A program made the position numbers and the translations under genes. Positions 44,580 to 56,615 of a stretch of DNA of 64,000 nucleotides are shown here, piece after piece; within the stretch, counting starts at the first letter, position 1; each line of letters starts with the position of its first letter. The notes below the pieces were generated by a model. It did no database searches. It worked only from the letters and a program-made list of their open reading frames with translations, and was not told the DNA's origin. The DNA is from Vesta saturnalis (lineage: Eukaryota > Arthropoda > Insecta > Coleoptera > Lampyridae): positions 5,496,501-5,560,500 of the forward strand of contig JARFJB010000400.1 in NCBI GenBank assembly GCA_036346205.1. Direction: 5' to 3'.

Positions 44580-45122
44580 TCTAGCGTTTGACATTGAAAG
44601 TGATATTTAAACCATTTATAAACATACCTATCTATGTAGCTAACGCATGCGCAATTTGTCATCGGCAGCACATCACTGTCTTCCTTTATGTCCTATGTTC
44701 CTTTTTTTACCGCCTCATATTAAATCTAAACCTCAACAGATCAAGATTGCACGTTACTATCTTAGTACAAACATCTAAGCATCCAACACGGACTTTATTG
44801 AAAAAAATGTTTAGAAAAATTACGAAACTATATACTGTGTATAAATTAAATGTTCAAAATGTTTTACTGAACACCGGTCGCTATACAAATGAGATTCTTT
44901 ATCTGAAGTACATCTATTTCCGATCTATTTCCGATGAGACCATAACGTGCTTGTGTTTTTGTTGTTTCAAGGACGACTAGATGGGTTGGACAGTATATTT
45001 CTATATTTTCCCGCACAATGTTATATGCAGCATTTTACAACTTCTATTTTAGTGGTAAAGGGCAAGGGGAGTAGGACTGACATTTTAACATTGAGGTTGC
45101 ACTTCCTTAACGTACTAGTTAT

Positions 45123-45954
45123 TTAATGGTGATAGTTAAATTTTTCGACAACCTTGTGAACCATACCTTTGGTAATAAGATCGGACTCAATTTGTATGCG
45201 TTGTCTTAAATCGTCGATGTTCTCCGGTTTTGTAGCGCATAATTTATTTTTTAGATGCTCCAGAAAAAGTAATCCCGCACTATATAAGAGCATAGTGGGG
45301 AGGAGCTCCATCCTGCTGAAACCATGTACTTGATAGTTTGGGCCAGACAAACGTTGAACTTCAGGAACGATTCAATTTGAAGCATATCAAAAATGGCTCT
45401 ATAGTGCAAGTTACATACAACCTTGCCCAACATTTATTTCCTGAGGGTGCTGGCGGATCTTGATCTGACCAGTAATTATGATGATTTACATTCCCATTTA
45501 GCATAAATGTGGAAGAAATCATTATTGTCGTTCCGCCTAGCCATCATGGTCTCACAAAATTCGTTTCTCCTACCGAGATCATCGTCTGACAGCTCTTGAA
45601 CAAGATAAATCTTATAGGGGTGAAATTTATTTTCCTCCAGAATTCTTGACAACGATGAACGACTTATATCAATAGCTGCTGCTGACTTCCGCAGGGAACC
45701 ATGAGGACTCTCAATAAATGTGAGTAATGTGTTTTTTTACCACTCCTTGCTGTTTTCGGTCGTCCGATCTAAATCTCTCTTTGCAGTCTCCCTTTTCCTC
45801 ATATCTTCTAACTGTTTTCTGTGCCGTTGATTGGGGGACGGTTTTGAAAATCGTTATTGAATAAATCCGCCACCTCTTTATGTGACCTCACACAATCTAC
45901 ATAATCGCGCATCATAAGCAGTATGATTCTCTCTCGTTCATCTAAATTAGCCAT
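45123..45954 (-). pseudogene. Transposase of element A, degenerate
   Basis: Starts MANLDERERIILLMMRDYVD at 45954, then VRSHKEVADLFNNDFQNRPP, a mariner-type first HTH. Stops and frameshifts follow. The catalytic part is visible only as FQQDGAPPHYALI (D2) and a C-terminus HLKNKLCATKPENIDDLRQR. D1 and D3 were not found, so part of the catalytic domain is deleted. Confidence 0.65.
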
Positions 45955-46507
45955 TATTAAAAAGCAAAGCGGATGGGATTAACAATATCTAATTTTACGT
46001 TCACGTCTGTCAAAGATGACGCGTTTTACGGTTTTCAGTTCTAATGTAACAAAGGTGGATATCACATATTTTATTTTTTTTTTAACAATTTTTTAATAAA
46101 TTCCTTGTTAGAAGATCAGATGTTTATGTACTTGTCAATCGATGGCTTATGAAAACATAATATAGGAATGCGCAAACCGTTTTTCTTGATCTCTTAAGGT
46201 TTAGATTTTACAGTCTATCAAAGTGTCGAAATGGTAAATCAATCATTTCGTAAATGGTTGAAGATAGGTATAGGACTTCATACATAAGATGTATTTAGAT
46301 TTATTCTGGGCATTAAAGAATTGAATAATAGACATGGTGTTCCGTTTGAATTACCAAAGTTGCTTTTAATTTTTAGTAGAAGCGGCAACACTGCATCACT
46401 GAAAATATTTTTGTTGGATAGAGCATGATTGCTAATGTAAACTGCCCAATTTTCATCTATGTCAACTGAGATAATTGAGCGTTTCTAAACTCTTGGGACA
46501 CACTGTA

Positions 46508-48734
46508 CAGGCTGTCCCAAATTCGAGGGCAGGCATGGGGATCTCGCTTATTATAAGAGATAGGATATAGGTTTAAATTCGGCACTTTTGCTAAATTCGA
46601 TGCCGAGTTTTGTTTATTCTGAACCATCATCAGGTTTATTTTTTCTTATCGGGGTTAAGACATATTTTTATGGCGTTGGATGGAGAATGTTATGCTGATT
46701 TTAGCAATATATAACACTTCATGGTTTGATCGACTGCGAACTGAAATACTCTTAAATTAAAAACTAAATATTACATTATCACGATACCCATGAATCAAAC
46801 AAAATTCAGGAGTTGGTTTTGTCATGTCATTTTCTAATTGTAAAAAGGGTAATAACTGCAAGATCCTTCGTGTTAGTGCTTTAAAATTTGCAAGTTTCTT
46901 TAGAATGTTTTCAAATTCAGAAAAACGAGACATGATGAGGATATTTTATAGCTGCAATAGAAATAGTGTCAGAGCAGAACAAAGATATTTAGAGGAATAT
47001 CCGGAGAGGCAGCAACCAAACCAGAGATATTTTTTAAAATTAGACCAAAATTTGCGAGAATTTGGATGTTTTCAGAAACCTCGAAATGCATATGGTAGCA
47101 GACTAGACAGAGATGCCGAAGGAGAAATATTACATCAGGTACTATTTGTTAGTATTATACTAATTATAAGAATTTCCACTCACTTCACTGCTAATTTCAG
47201 CAGACATTCTTTTTGGAGAGTTATGACTTTATGTTATCAATCTTAGGTTCAAGAAAATCCTTCAACATCTACCAGAGAAATAGAGCAAACTATTGAAGTG
47301 TCAAAAACGACAGTTTGGCGAGTGTTAAAGCAACACCGTTATAAACCATTTAAGTTACACGTTAGTCAAACTCTGCGGCCTGGGGACGATATGAGACTGT
47401 TGGATTTTTGTAACCAACTTAATACCAAAATGCTGGAAAATCGCAACTTTCTCAATCAAATAATTTGGACGGATGAGTGCAATTTTTCCACTAATGGAAT
47501 GTTTAATCGTAATAACGAGAGCTACTGGTCCGTTGAAAATCCACGAATTAACAGGCAAATGCGAGGACAAGGCCACCGGTCCTTTAATGTGTGGGTTGGA
47601 ATCTGAAAGGATAGGCTCCTTGGGCCAAATATTTACGCCTCAACGTTACCTCGCATTTCTAACACACGAAATATCAGACCTTTTGGATGGTGTTCCGCTA
47701 AACGAAAGATGGACTCTCTGGTGGCAAATGGACGGAGCTCCTCCTCATAATGCTGCGATAATAAGTGAATATCTTAACGGCGAATTTCCTGATAAATGGA
47801 TGGGAAATAGGGGACTACTTAGGTAGCCAGCAAGAAGTCCAGATTCAATCCCTTTAGATTACTTCCTCTGGGGCTATTTAAAAAATATGATTTATAAGAC
47901 GCCACCGCAAAATATAGAAGAACTCCAGAATAGGCTTGTTAATGAACTTCGTCAAATTCCCAGGCGAACCATTCAAAGAAGCGTAAACAATTGTAGAAGA
48001 AGAATTCGTTACTGTATTCAAGAAGAAGGAAACTTATTCGAACATTTATTATTATAATTTTTGTTTGTTTGTCTGTGTAATTATTTTGTTGTTACCTATC
48101 GATAAATTTGCGTTGTCGCTATTATGACCGTATTACATAGACATACTTGTTTGAGTTGTTTGTTAATGTTTTTTTTTTAATTGTTTAAATGTTTTTATAT
48201 TTTTTGGATGTTCTAACGAGTACAAATTAAATAAGTAGAACTACTGTAATTATTCCTTGCTGGATCCAAGAAGGCGGAATCTTGTTCTTCGTATTTTTCT
48301 CATTATTTTAGTTCGCAGTCGATCAAATCATAAAGTGTTATATATTGCTAAAATCAGCATAACATTCTCCATCCAACGACACAAAAATATGTCTTAACCC
48401 CGATAACAAAAAATAAACCTGATGATGGTTCAGAATAAACAAAACGTCACATAATATTTTTAATACCGTATTAGTATTGTGCGTAAAAAAGGTGCCTTAA
48501 TAATGTTTAATCGAATTTTGAAAATTCCTAATAATGAGGTGGCCAAACGCGAAAAACGAAAATCGAAATTTTTAGTTTTGTGAGCATAAAATCAAATCCA
48601 TTCGAGTTAGTTCAAATTTCTTTTCAGATTATTACTCGGCATCAAATTTAGCAAAAGTGCCGAATTTAAACCTATATCCTATCTCTTATAATAAGCGAGA
48701 TCCCCACGCTTGCCCTCGAATTTTGGACAGCCTG
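46508..48734 (+). mobile_element. Tc1/mariner element B, DD41D (2227 bp)
   Basis: TIRs begin CAGGCTGTCCCAAATTCGAG / CAGGCTGTCCAAAATTCGAG and extend about 240 bp. The right arm has 189 extra bp (48446-48634) not found in the left. TA at 46506-46507 is shared with element A; TG (TA changed) at 48735-48736 is shared with element C. Confidence 0.85.
46905..48057 (+). pseudogene. DD41D transposase of element B
   Basis: Exon 1 from the ATG 46905: MFSNSEKRDMMRIFYSCNRN, a DUF4817-like helix-turn-helix with RYLEEYPERQQPNQRYF. A GT-AG intron (47139-47246, phase 0) joins EILHQ to VQENPSTSTREIEQ. D1 is in IIWTDECNFSTNG, D2 in WWQMDGAPPHN, D3 in IPLDYFLWGYL, with 41 residues between D2 and D3. Breaks: a frameshift/TGA after FNVWVGI (about 47604) and a TAG in place of Trp in LLR*PARSP (about 47824). 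The end LFEHLLL is intact. The triad is complete but the frame is not. Confidence 0.85.
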
Positions 48735-48736
48735 TG

Positions 48737-51666
48737 CAGGGTGGCCAACTAAGAATCCGAGGTACTGTATCTGGGAACCTATCCATCGTAGAGGCTTGCG
48801 CAAAAAAAAATTATTACTAAAGCGGCCAATACAAAAACTTGGAAAATATTTTTAAGTTTCTGAAATGGCCGCCAGGGAGAGTAACTGCAATCTTGAATCT
48901 AAAACAGTGATGTTTCTGTGAATTCTGCTATACCAACCTAATAAAAAAATAACTGATCTTTAAAGTCGAGGATAATTTGAACTTTTTTGTTTGACACTTT
49001 TTGACGTATGTCTAAAAATAAAGTGGTGGGGGGTATTCAAAGGTTTCCTTAAATAACCCCCTGTATCTTCGAAACGGCTAAGCTGATTTTAACAAACTTG
49101 GGCGCGTTGAAATCAGCTATTCTTGTACTACAAATGTTATAATATTTAAAGTTTTGTTAGTTTCACACGTCGTCGCTAGATGGCTTTGTTCGACATTCCG
49201 ACAAAAACGGTTAATTTTCGCAAAAAAATTAAATGCGTTGGTATGACTTTTTGTTCATGAACAAGTAGCTAAATGATGCCTAAACAAGCTCGCGAAAACC
49301 GCATCTCGATATCTTGTTCCTAACCTAAAATATCGGCCAAAGAAAGCTTTATACGAAAATCACTTAAATTTTGTTGTTAACTAAATTTTTCTGGAATTGT
49401 TTCTATTATGTAAGTTGTGGCCCTAAAAAGGACCGATTTATAGGAGGAAGGTTTTTAATGCCCCCGTAAATGCTCGAAATGCTGACCATCACTCTATGTA
49501 TTGCTGAGGCCTCTTATGGGTAGACAAAACTGCTACAATTTCGGCTCTGAATAAGTTACCTAGAAATTGGGATTTTAAATGTTTGCAAATTTATTCGCCA
49601 GAATAAAATCACCCTTTTTGAAATTACTACGGGCAAGTAAGCAATGCTAAAAGTTATACGAAAGGCCTATTTTTTGTTTTTTTAAATGCATATTCACTAT
49701 GGATATATACGAAAAATACAATTAATAGAAGCAGGCAATGGAAACAGATACCTAAACAAAACATACATAATCCTCAAATTGTCAATAGTTGTCAATACTT
49801 TCGCGTTAGTTTGAACAATATTTGTGCTTTAAAATGCGTTTTACGAATAATGAAGCTGTTGATATGCTTGCGGTTTATTTTGAATATCTTCAGAATACCG
49901 CAGTAGCTAAAAGAGTTTACGCGGCTCGATATCCAAATCGGCGTCCTTGCGATGTAAGAGTATTTCCCCGATTAGTGGCGAGCTTACGAGCCAATGGTAG
50001 TTTTCGGCCTACGTTTCAACGGCAAAGAATTGGAAGAACACAAGGAAATATTAACCGTGTACTGGGCTATATTGAAGGAAATCCTCATGTTAGCACAAGA
50101 GCATTATCCACTGAGTTGGGCATATCACGGACAACGGTTCAAAATATTTTGATGGACCATAGGTAAGTTCTAATGGCCACCAAAATATATAGGTATTCGT
50201 TTAAACTTTTTTTAATTACTTTAAGAATGCGCCCATATCATGTCGTTTTGCATCAGGCCTTGAAAGAGGAAGATTTTGATCGAAGGTTAGACTATTGCCA
50301 TTGGATGTTAGGCATGATACGCGAAAATAGAGAATTTTTATTTCAAATTCTTTGGAGCGCTGAAGCCACCTTCAGTAGTGACGGGAGAGTCAATCTGCAT
50401 AATATGAATTATTGGTCTGCAGAAAATCCCCAATGGTTGTGTGAAGTTCAGCGCCAAGGACGTTGGAGTTTAAATGTATGGTGTGGCATACTGGGAGGCA
50501 GAATTATTCGGCCATATTTTTTCGGGCAACCCCTAAATGGCAATGTATTTCTTAACTTTTTGGCCAATCAATTACCGTTGTTGTTGGAAGATGTGCCTCT
50601 GGAAACAAGACAAAAATTGTTTTTGCAGTTGGATGGTTGCCCAGCACATTTTGCTATTAATGTGCGAGAGCATATTAATGCAGTATTTCAACAGCGGTGG
50701 ATTGGAAGAGGAAGTCTGTTTCCATGGCCTTCGCGATCGCCAGACTTAACTTGCCTCGATTTCTATTTATGGGGGCGTTTAAAGGACATCGTGTTTGGGA
50801 CTCAACCTACTACTAGAGAAGATATGAATAACCGAATTCGTAATGCAATACGTAACATACTGAGAGCTACAGTTTTGTCTAGTCATGAGAGGCTTCAGCA
50901 AATGCATAGAGCGTGATGGTCAGCATTTCGAGCATTTACGGGGGCATTAAAAACTTTCCTCCTTTAAATCGGTCCTTTTTAGGGCCACAACTTACATAAT
51001 AGAAACAATTCCAGAAAAATATAGTTAAAAAAAGAATTTAAGGGATTTTCGTATACAGTTTTCTTTGGCCGACATTTTAGGTTAGGAACAAGATATCGAG
51101 ATGCGGTTTCGCGAGCTTGTTTAGGCATCATTTAGCTACTTGTTCATGAACAAAAAGTCATACCAACGTATTTAATTTTTTTGCGAAAATTAACCGTTTC
51201 TGTCGGAATGTCGAACAAAGCCCTCTAGTGACGACATGTGAAACTAACAAAACTTCAAATATTACAACATTTGTAGCACAAGAATAGCTGATTTTAACGC
51301 GTCCAACTTTGTTAAAATCGGCTTAGCCGTTTCGAAGATACAGGGGGTTATTTAAGGAAACCTTTGAATACCCCCCAGCACTTTATTTTTAGACATACGT
51401 CAAAAAGTGCTAAACAAAAAAAGTTCAGATTATCCTCGACTTTAAAGATCAGTTATTTTTTATTAGGTTAATATAGCAGAATTCACAGAAACATCACTTT
51501 TTTAGATTCAAGATTGCAGTCACGCCCCCTAGCGGCCATTTCAGAAACTTGAAAATATTTTCCAGGTTTTTGTATTGGCTGTATTAGAATAACTTGTTTT
51601 TGCACAAGCCTCTACGATGAATAGTTTCCCAGATACAGTACCTCGCATTCTTAGTTGGCCACCCTG
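48737..51666 (+). mobile_element. Tc1/mariner element C, DD41D, with ~760-820-bp TIRs (2930 bp)
   Basis: Ends CAGGGTGGCCAACTAAGAAT with TA at 51667-51668 on the right and the shared TG at 48735-48736 on the left. The inverted arms run from 48737 to about 49500-49560 and from about 50850-50910 to 51666. The right arm includes the 3' end of the transposase coding region, so a copy of that coding end is also present, inverted, in the left arm. Confidence 0.9.
49834..50916 (+). CDS. DD41D transposase of element C, nearly intact but with D1 changed to Ala
   Basis: Exon 1 starts at the ATG 49834 with MRFTNNEAVDMLAVYFEYLQ (DUF4817-type HTH), then NRRPCDVRVFPRLVASL and LSTELGISRTTVQNILMDH. A 63-bp intron (50163-50225, GTAAGT...TTTAAG, phase 2) leads to MRPYHVVLHQALKEEDFDRR. 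The first catalytic site reads ILWSAEATFSSDG: the codon at 50359-50361 is GCT (Ala) where relatives have Asp. D2 is in LQLDGCPAHF and D3 in LTCLDFYLWGRL, 41 residues apart. One extra A near 50901 shifts the last 15 codons, so the usual GQHFEHL end is read out of frame. No other breaks: this is the best preserved gene of the window. Confidence 0.85.
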
Positions 51667-51668
51667 TA

Positions 51669-52663
51669 TATAGAAGATAACTGTAATTGTTATCGAAACG
51701 TTTATTTTTATAAAAAATCAACTTGGTCAATTATTTACGTTATTTGAATAGAAATTAAACGATAATAAAAAAAATATGTGTAAAACTTTGTTCTTAACGG
51801 ATTTTGCTGTTTTGCAGATTAAATTTCATTTTTTATGGCTCGTGTTATGTGTAAGATATTTTGTCATTCTAATACTCTACTGAAATTGCAATACTAATTT
51901 GTTCCACTTGTGAACTCTGAATTTCGAAATCACACCGTGTTGGTGTAGACTTCATTCTGAAATAATGCTTTCCTTAAGTTTACATTTTATTTTCTAATAA
52001 CAAAACTATAAAATATAATTTATTTTTCAAAAGGCGTCAGATTATCTTCACGGGCACATCGTTCAATCCCTTATAGATCCTCGTCGAAAAAGCCAATTTA
52101 TGTAATACCCTTCAAATAAATTTTAATACCAGAACTTTTCAAACTATACTTTGCAATTAAAATTCTATACTAATAAAACAAAAATAATTAAACAGAGTAT
52201 CGTGTGCAAGGTAATTGCCGTTAAAAAAAGTGTTTAATAGCATTTGTCTACCCTCGATTTTAATTATAAACTGCTAGACATGCAAGCTTGTTAGTGAAAC
52301 GTAATGATCAAGCTTTACTATTAATCTAACATTTAAAACCGTTCTTAATAATCCATGAAGGTAAAGCATAAGTAACTCCTACAAGATATCTAATATCTTA
52401 AAGTTGCCACATATTTCTTTAAGCACTCAGGAAACTAAACGGCAGTCCGTTTTAAAAGGACTCATTCGGGCTTAAATATATTGAAGCAAGCTATTTTCTT
52501 GACAGCCAACATTTTAAACCAAAGAACAATCTATAACACTACCAAGCCATGCAATAGTTAATAACTCAAAGCGCCTGTTCCTTTTGTAAATTTGTTTTTA
52601 ATCTTAAATTCCAAAAATCTGTAAAACCATACTAATTTAATAAGGTGAAAAAAATATATTTAC
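51669..52663. other. Non-coding, probably intronic or 3' flank of the midkine-like gene
   Basis: No ORF or repeat recognised. Confidence 0.35.
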
Positions 52664-52816
52664 CTTTCGTAGGCTTCATACCCTTGGGTTTACATTTTTT
52701 CGTTATCTGTCTATTTTGTTCGCAGGAAGGATCACTGTTGGTCTTCAGTTTGTCGTTTCGCGTCATCTGGCTTTGAGCATTACATTCTCCCCATGTTCCC
52801 TTTTCGTATCGACATG
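52664..52816 (-). CDS. Midkine/pleiotrophin (miple)-like gene, one internal exon
   Basis: A 153-bp exon with acceptor TTGTCCTAG and donor AAAG/GTAAAT. It encodes CRYEKGTWGECNAQSQMTRN, then a short linker, SCEQNRQITKKCKPK and a Lys-rich end. C-x-Y-x-x-G-x-W-x-x-C followed by C-x(n)-C and a basic tail is the heparin-binding C-terminal half-domain of midkine/pleiotrophin, known as miple in Drosophila. The exon begins inside a codon (2 bases), so an upstream exon must end with one base; a weak candidate with donor AAAG/GTTGGT ends at 53133. Secreted growth factor by family knowledge. No breaks. Confidence 0.7.
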
Positions 52817-52829
52817 CTAGGACAATGAG

Positions 52830-53640
52830 AAACAAATTATCGTTCCGTGTATAGCAAGCTGTGTGAATTTACTTAATCTACCCCTAACTTATGCTACCCT
52901 TTCATTCAAATTATATCTTAACAGACATTCTAAAATTAATATTAGGTCTAATAGTACAAAGTCCCTTATTCGCTCCGCATTGTTAACCTGTAAAATCTCA
53001 CCAGTAATAATGGTTAAGTGCTGAGATACGATTACGACAAAGAAAAAAAGAACAGTGAACAGATCGACAGCAGCTAATATTACTAAGAGTAAAAACCTTT
53101 CAATAAAGGCGAGAGAAAGAATAATAACCAACCTTTGCACTTAGGAATAGTCCTGTATGCACTAATGGGTTATCCATTTTCTATAGTTAATGATTCTTAA
53201 AATGGATGTTTTTCGCCATTTTGCAAACATACTTTCAAACGTCGTTTAGTAAAAAATGTTGTATTTAATTCAGAGACGGTACGCTTAAATTTCCTTAGAG
53301 ATAGACGTAAAAATGATAATTAGTTGCAATTTAGGGGAGTCTAGTGGATCATTAGACTAATCTAGAAACGTTTACACCATAACGATGCGCTAATCTCCGC
53401 TTCAGGCGAAAGTGGTCTGTTAATCGTCTTCTAAACTAAAATTATATTTAGCTACTCAGTGTAATGATTGTTCGTCTTAATTTATTGATTAAGAAACTAT
53501 TTATTAGTTTCAAAAATCAAAATTTATGGTTTTCTCAAAGTAGTAAATTTGGTTAGTTCTATAAACTTTCCTTTGTTAGTGATAAGGGGGATAAGAAAAG
53601 AAATAAGAAAATTTCCCATTTTCAGTTTAAAAAGTCTGGA
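52830..53640. other. Non-coding; possible intron of the midkine-like gene
   Basis: Minus-strand 53133-53170 reads ISAYRTIPKCK before a GT donor and could be the upstream exon, but no clear acceptor or cysteine pattern supports it. Confidence 0.3.
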
Positions 53641-54960
53641 TTAGTTTGGGCTCCTTATCATAATACGAAAATCGCTTTAAAACTAAACGATTCCGTTTAG
53701 AAAGACATTTAACGTATTTGAGAGTAATTGTCTGAGGTTCCATTTTTAGCTTTAATTTCAAGTAATAAATACTAGAAAACAAAAACGCTAGATTAAGTAT
53801 AATTATTTTATAAATATGTGTAAATAATAGGATTAAATTACAACGATTCTGTATTTTAGATTTCTTTGTTTGAATGTTGCATGTGGATTTTCTCAATTTA
53901 AATTTTAATAGTTCAGTAAAAAACTTGGCTGTAATAAAATTTGGGAATTGCATAAGTAATGCTCGGAAAATTATTACACGCACAATTGATTTCATAACAC
54001 TGTTTTAAATTAATGCAATTTTGGGTTAAATAATGTTTAGACAGAGTGATTCAAGCTCAACGCGTCGGTCTATAGAACCTCTAAACGACTGTTAAAAAAT
54101 TGTACCTAGCAGATCAGTTCAAGATGCGTTTTAAAAATATTTTGAGATATACGATGTGTCCAAAAAATCGTGAGTAGAATACAGGCACCCTCCCCTCCAT
54201 TTTTTTACGTCACAAGCCTCCGAGCTGTGGGGCACCTCAATTTTCACTTTTTATTTTTGGTTGTGTTAAGAACTTCTAATCAGTTCCCACCTATGGTTTC
54301 TTTTTGGTGGTCATTTTTAACCCCTTCATGGAATTTTCAGCCTAATTACGGCCTCTTTGGTAATTTAGCCCCTGGGAAGGTAGGAAAATGCGTGCGCATC
54401 TAATGTTCTAATAAGGGACCCTAATGCTAACTTGTAAGACAGATCTTCAAAACTTGTTCTCAGGCATTCGCCCCTGTCGCGGCACCCTGGTTGGAAATGT
54501 TATGGGGTCCTAACCTTATATCATAAGTGCAGAAACTAGCTCTTGGGACTTGGCCCTATTGTGGCCCCTTTGTGCAATTGTATGTGGGTTCTAACCTAAA
54601 GACAGGTGTAGGCCTTCGCTCCCCGTCATAAAAAATTGTATTCTAATAACAGACAGTGTGTTAGGGTTTGCGCCCGGCCCCTTTCAGTAAAATTGATTTT
54701 AGCGTCATCTAGTGGCATATAGACTAATGAACATTTTCTGTAATAGAAGTTGATCATGCACACCTCTCTACTCTCTCTCGTTTATCCGTTCTCTCTCTCT
54801 CTCTCTTTGGCTCTTCCTCACATACAAACAAATCAATTAATTAATTAATCAATCAATCTCAAACAAATCATGCTAGATCAAATCAATCAGTCAACCAAAA
54901 TCAATAAATCATGTCTTACAGTTTGCGGAAACCACCTTACAGTTCAAAACTGAATACATT
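53640..54960 (+). repeat. Left copy of a diverged direct repeat flanking the PolB region
   Basis: Blocks shared in order and orientation with 61120-61880: CGAAAATCGCTT(T/C)AAAACTAAAC; AAGACAG(A/G)T ... AACTTGTTCTC with CTTCGCCCC; a CAAT/CAAAT-rich tract (about 54830-54910); and CTTACAGTTTGCGGAAACCA. Includes a CT-rich microsatellite at about 54770-54808. No gene. Confidence 0.5.
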
Positions 54961-55996
54961 AAAGTCTAAATTAAATATGACGTGAAATAATAAATAATTT
55001 CTACCCTATTGCAATTGTGATCTTTTATAGAGGCAGATTCTCTTTCTAAACTGTCACCACCTATACATTCGGAAAATTATGTCTGATTTATTTGCATGTT
55101 CAATTATATACACACAAAATTGTTTCATAGAGTCGTGTTCATTAACAGTTATAAAAACCTCATTAAAAGGACTGGAAAGTAATAATTATTTATATATAAG
55201 ATAGAGTTAAATTAATTTAACATGTTTTAAAAATATCAAATTGGTATAATGGAAATAAAAGGCAAAGGTTTTAATGTTTTATTATTATACGTCAATTAAC
55301 AATAACTACAAGTTTAGAATCCACGAATACGTACCAGCTATTGTAGATCTGATTTTATGACGTCATCCTATAAGAGTAATAATACATTTAAAAATCTTTA
55401 TCGACATTTTTGTTAGCAATAGCAAGTAAAACATATATTAAGAAACCTTCAGATGTGCTTTTCTTTCAACTGTTCTAATATAAACACGTTTTCTACTTAT
55501 CAATGACTGGATATAAACTAGCTATTGCTTTCCCTTATTAACTAATGTAGAAAGTAATACACAAAACCTGATTACTGCAACTCGTATTTAGCATTTATAT
55601 TGTACTTATAAATTTACATTCAAAATAAAAAAAAACGAGGATAACATGCTTTAAAAAAAATTATTTTCACTTTGATCATGTAAAAGCCAGACTTCATCAG
55701 TTTTTATATTGTGTATTTACAAACAAAATATCACCTAGGTGTTATAAATAAATAACTGTGTTTTATATTGTATATATACATACAAATTGCTGTGAATAAA
55801 CGAGTACCTAATTAAATAAGTAATCAATTAACATTTTCTAGTTTTACAATGTGAGTTTTGTAATAGGATTTATTATAAAGAGGTTGCATAATTATCCTCT
55901 GTTATACAAATTGTATTCTAATAAAGTACAAAGGCATGTAAAGATGATGATGACAAGTGTTTTATAATAAAAGGTTTTATTTAATTAATTTAATCT
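54961..55996. other. Non-coding AT-rich DNA
   Basis: No gene or defined repeat seen. Confidence 0.35.
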
Positions 55997-56230
55997 GTTA
56001 ACATGTGCCAAGGTAATTTTTATTTTATAGAGACGGTCGGTCTTGGAATTTTTTTTTAAGTTAACTTGTATCAAGGTTATTGATATTTTATAGAAGCGGT
56101 CGGCCTCCCAATTTTTAAGTTAACATGCATTAAGGTTATGTATATTTTGTAGAAGTGGTTGACCTGGGAATTTTTTTTAAGTTAACATGTATCAAGGTTA
56201 TTGATATTTATAGAAGCGGTCAACCATGAA
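55997..56230 (+). repeat. Minisatellite, four ~61-bp units
   Basis: Units start at 55997, 56060, 56119 and 56181 with GTTAAC(A/T)TG; each contains CAAGGTTATTGATATTTTAT or a variant, and AGAAGCGGTCG. It lies directly upstream of the PolB gene. Confidence 0.8.
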
Positions 56231-56615
56231 TTTGAAACCTAACAAAGGTCTATCCAACATGGGTTTAAATAGCATCCAACCGAGGATAACTGTTTTTTTT
56301 TTGTTTTTACAATGTGGTTTTTATTTTTCATAACGCATTTATTATAAAAAAGGTTGCATATTGTTATTAAAATTGTTACACTTCTTTTACTCCCTATTTA
56401 TCAGTTGCGAACTCTACCTATATACGAATTTTATTTACAACATATTTATTTTACCTTGAGAAAAAAGTCACCTTCAACCTTGAAGTTAGCCATAGGCCAG
56501 ACTTTGAAGTTGGCCTTCAAGTTAGCCTTGTGATTTTTAGTGGTTTAATTTAACTTGGGAGGTGTACGTACGTTTGAGTTAGTTAATTTAGTTATGTTCT
56601 GAAGAGCATTACGTT

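Larger units (their letters stand above)
44011..46505 (-). mobile_element. Tc1/mariner element A (2495 bp)
   Basis: TIRs of about 300 bp starting CAGTGTGTTTCAAAAGTTTG / CAGTGTGTCCCAAGAGTTTA; TA at 44009-44010 and 46506-46507. Contains a decayed transposase and, near the left TIR, a tRNA-like SINE. Confidence 0.85.

Noticed and set aside
52889..53140. Hydrophobic minus-strand ORF of 83 codons
   Set aside because: It begins at a GTG next to a GT donor and looks like intron sequence; no signal-peptide cleavage context or relation to the midkine exon.
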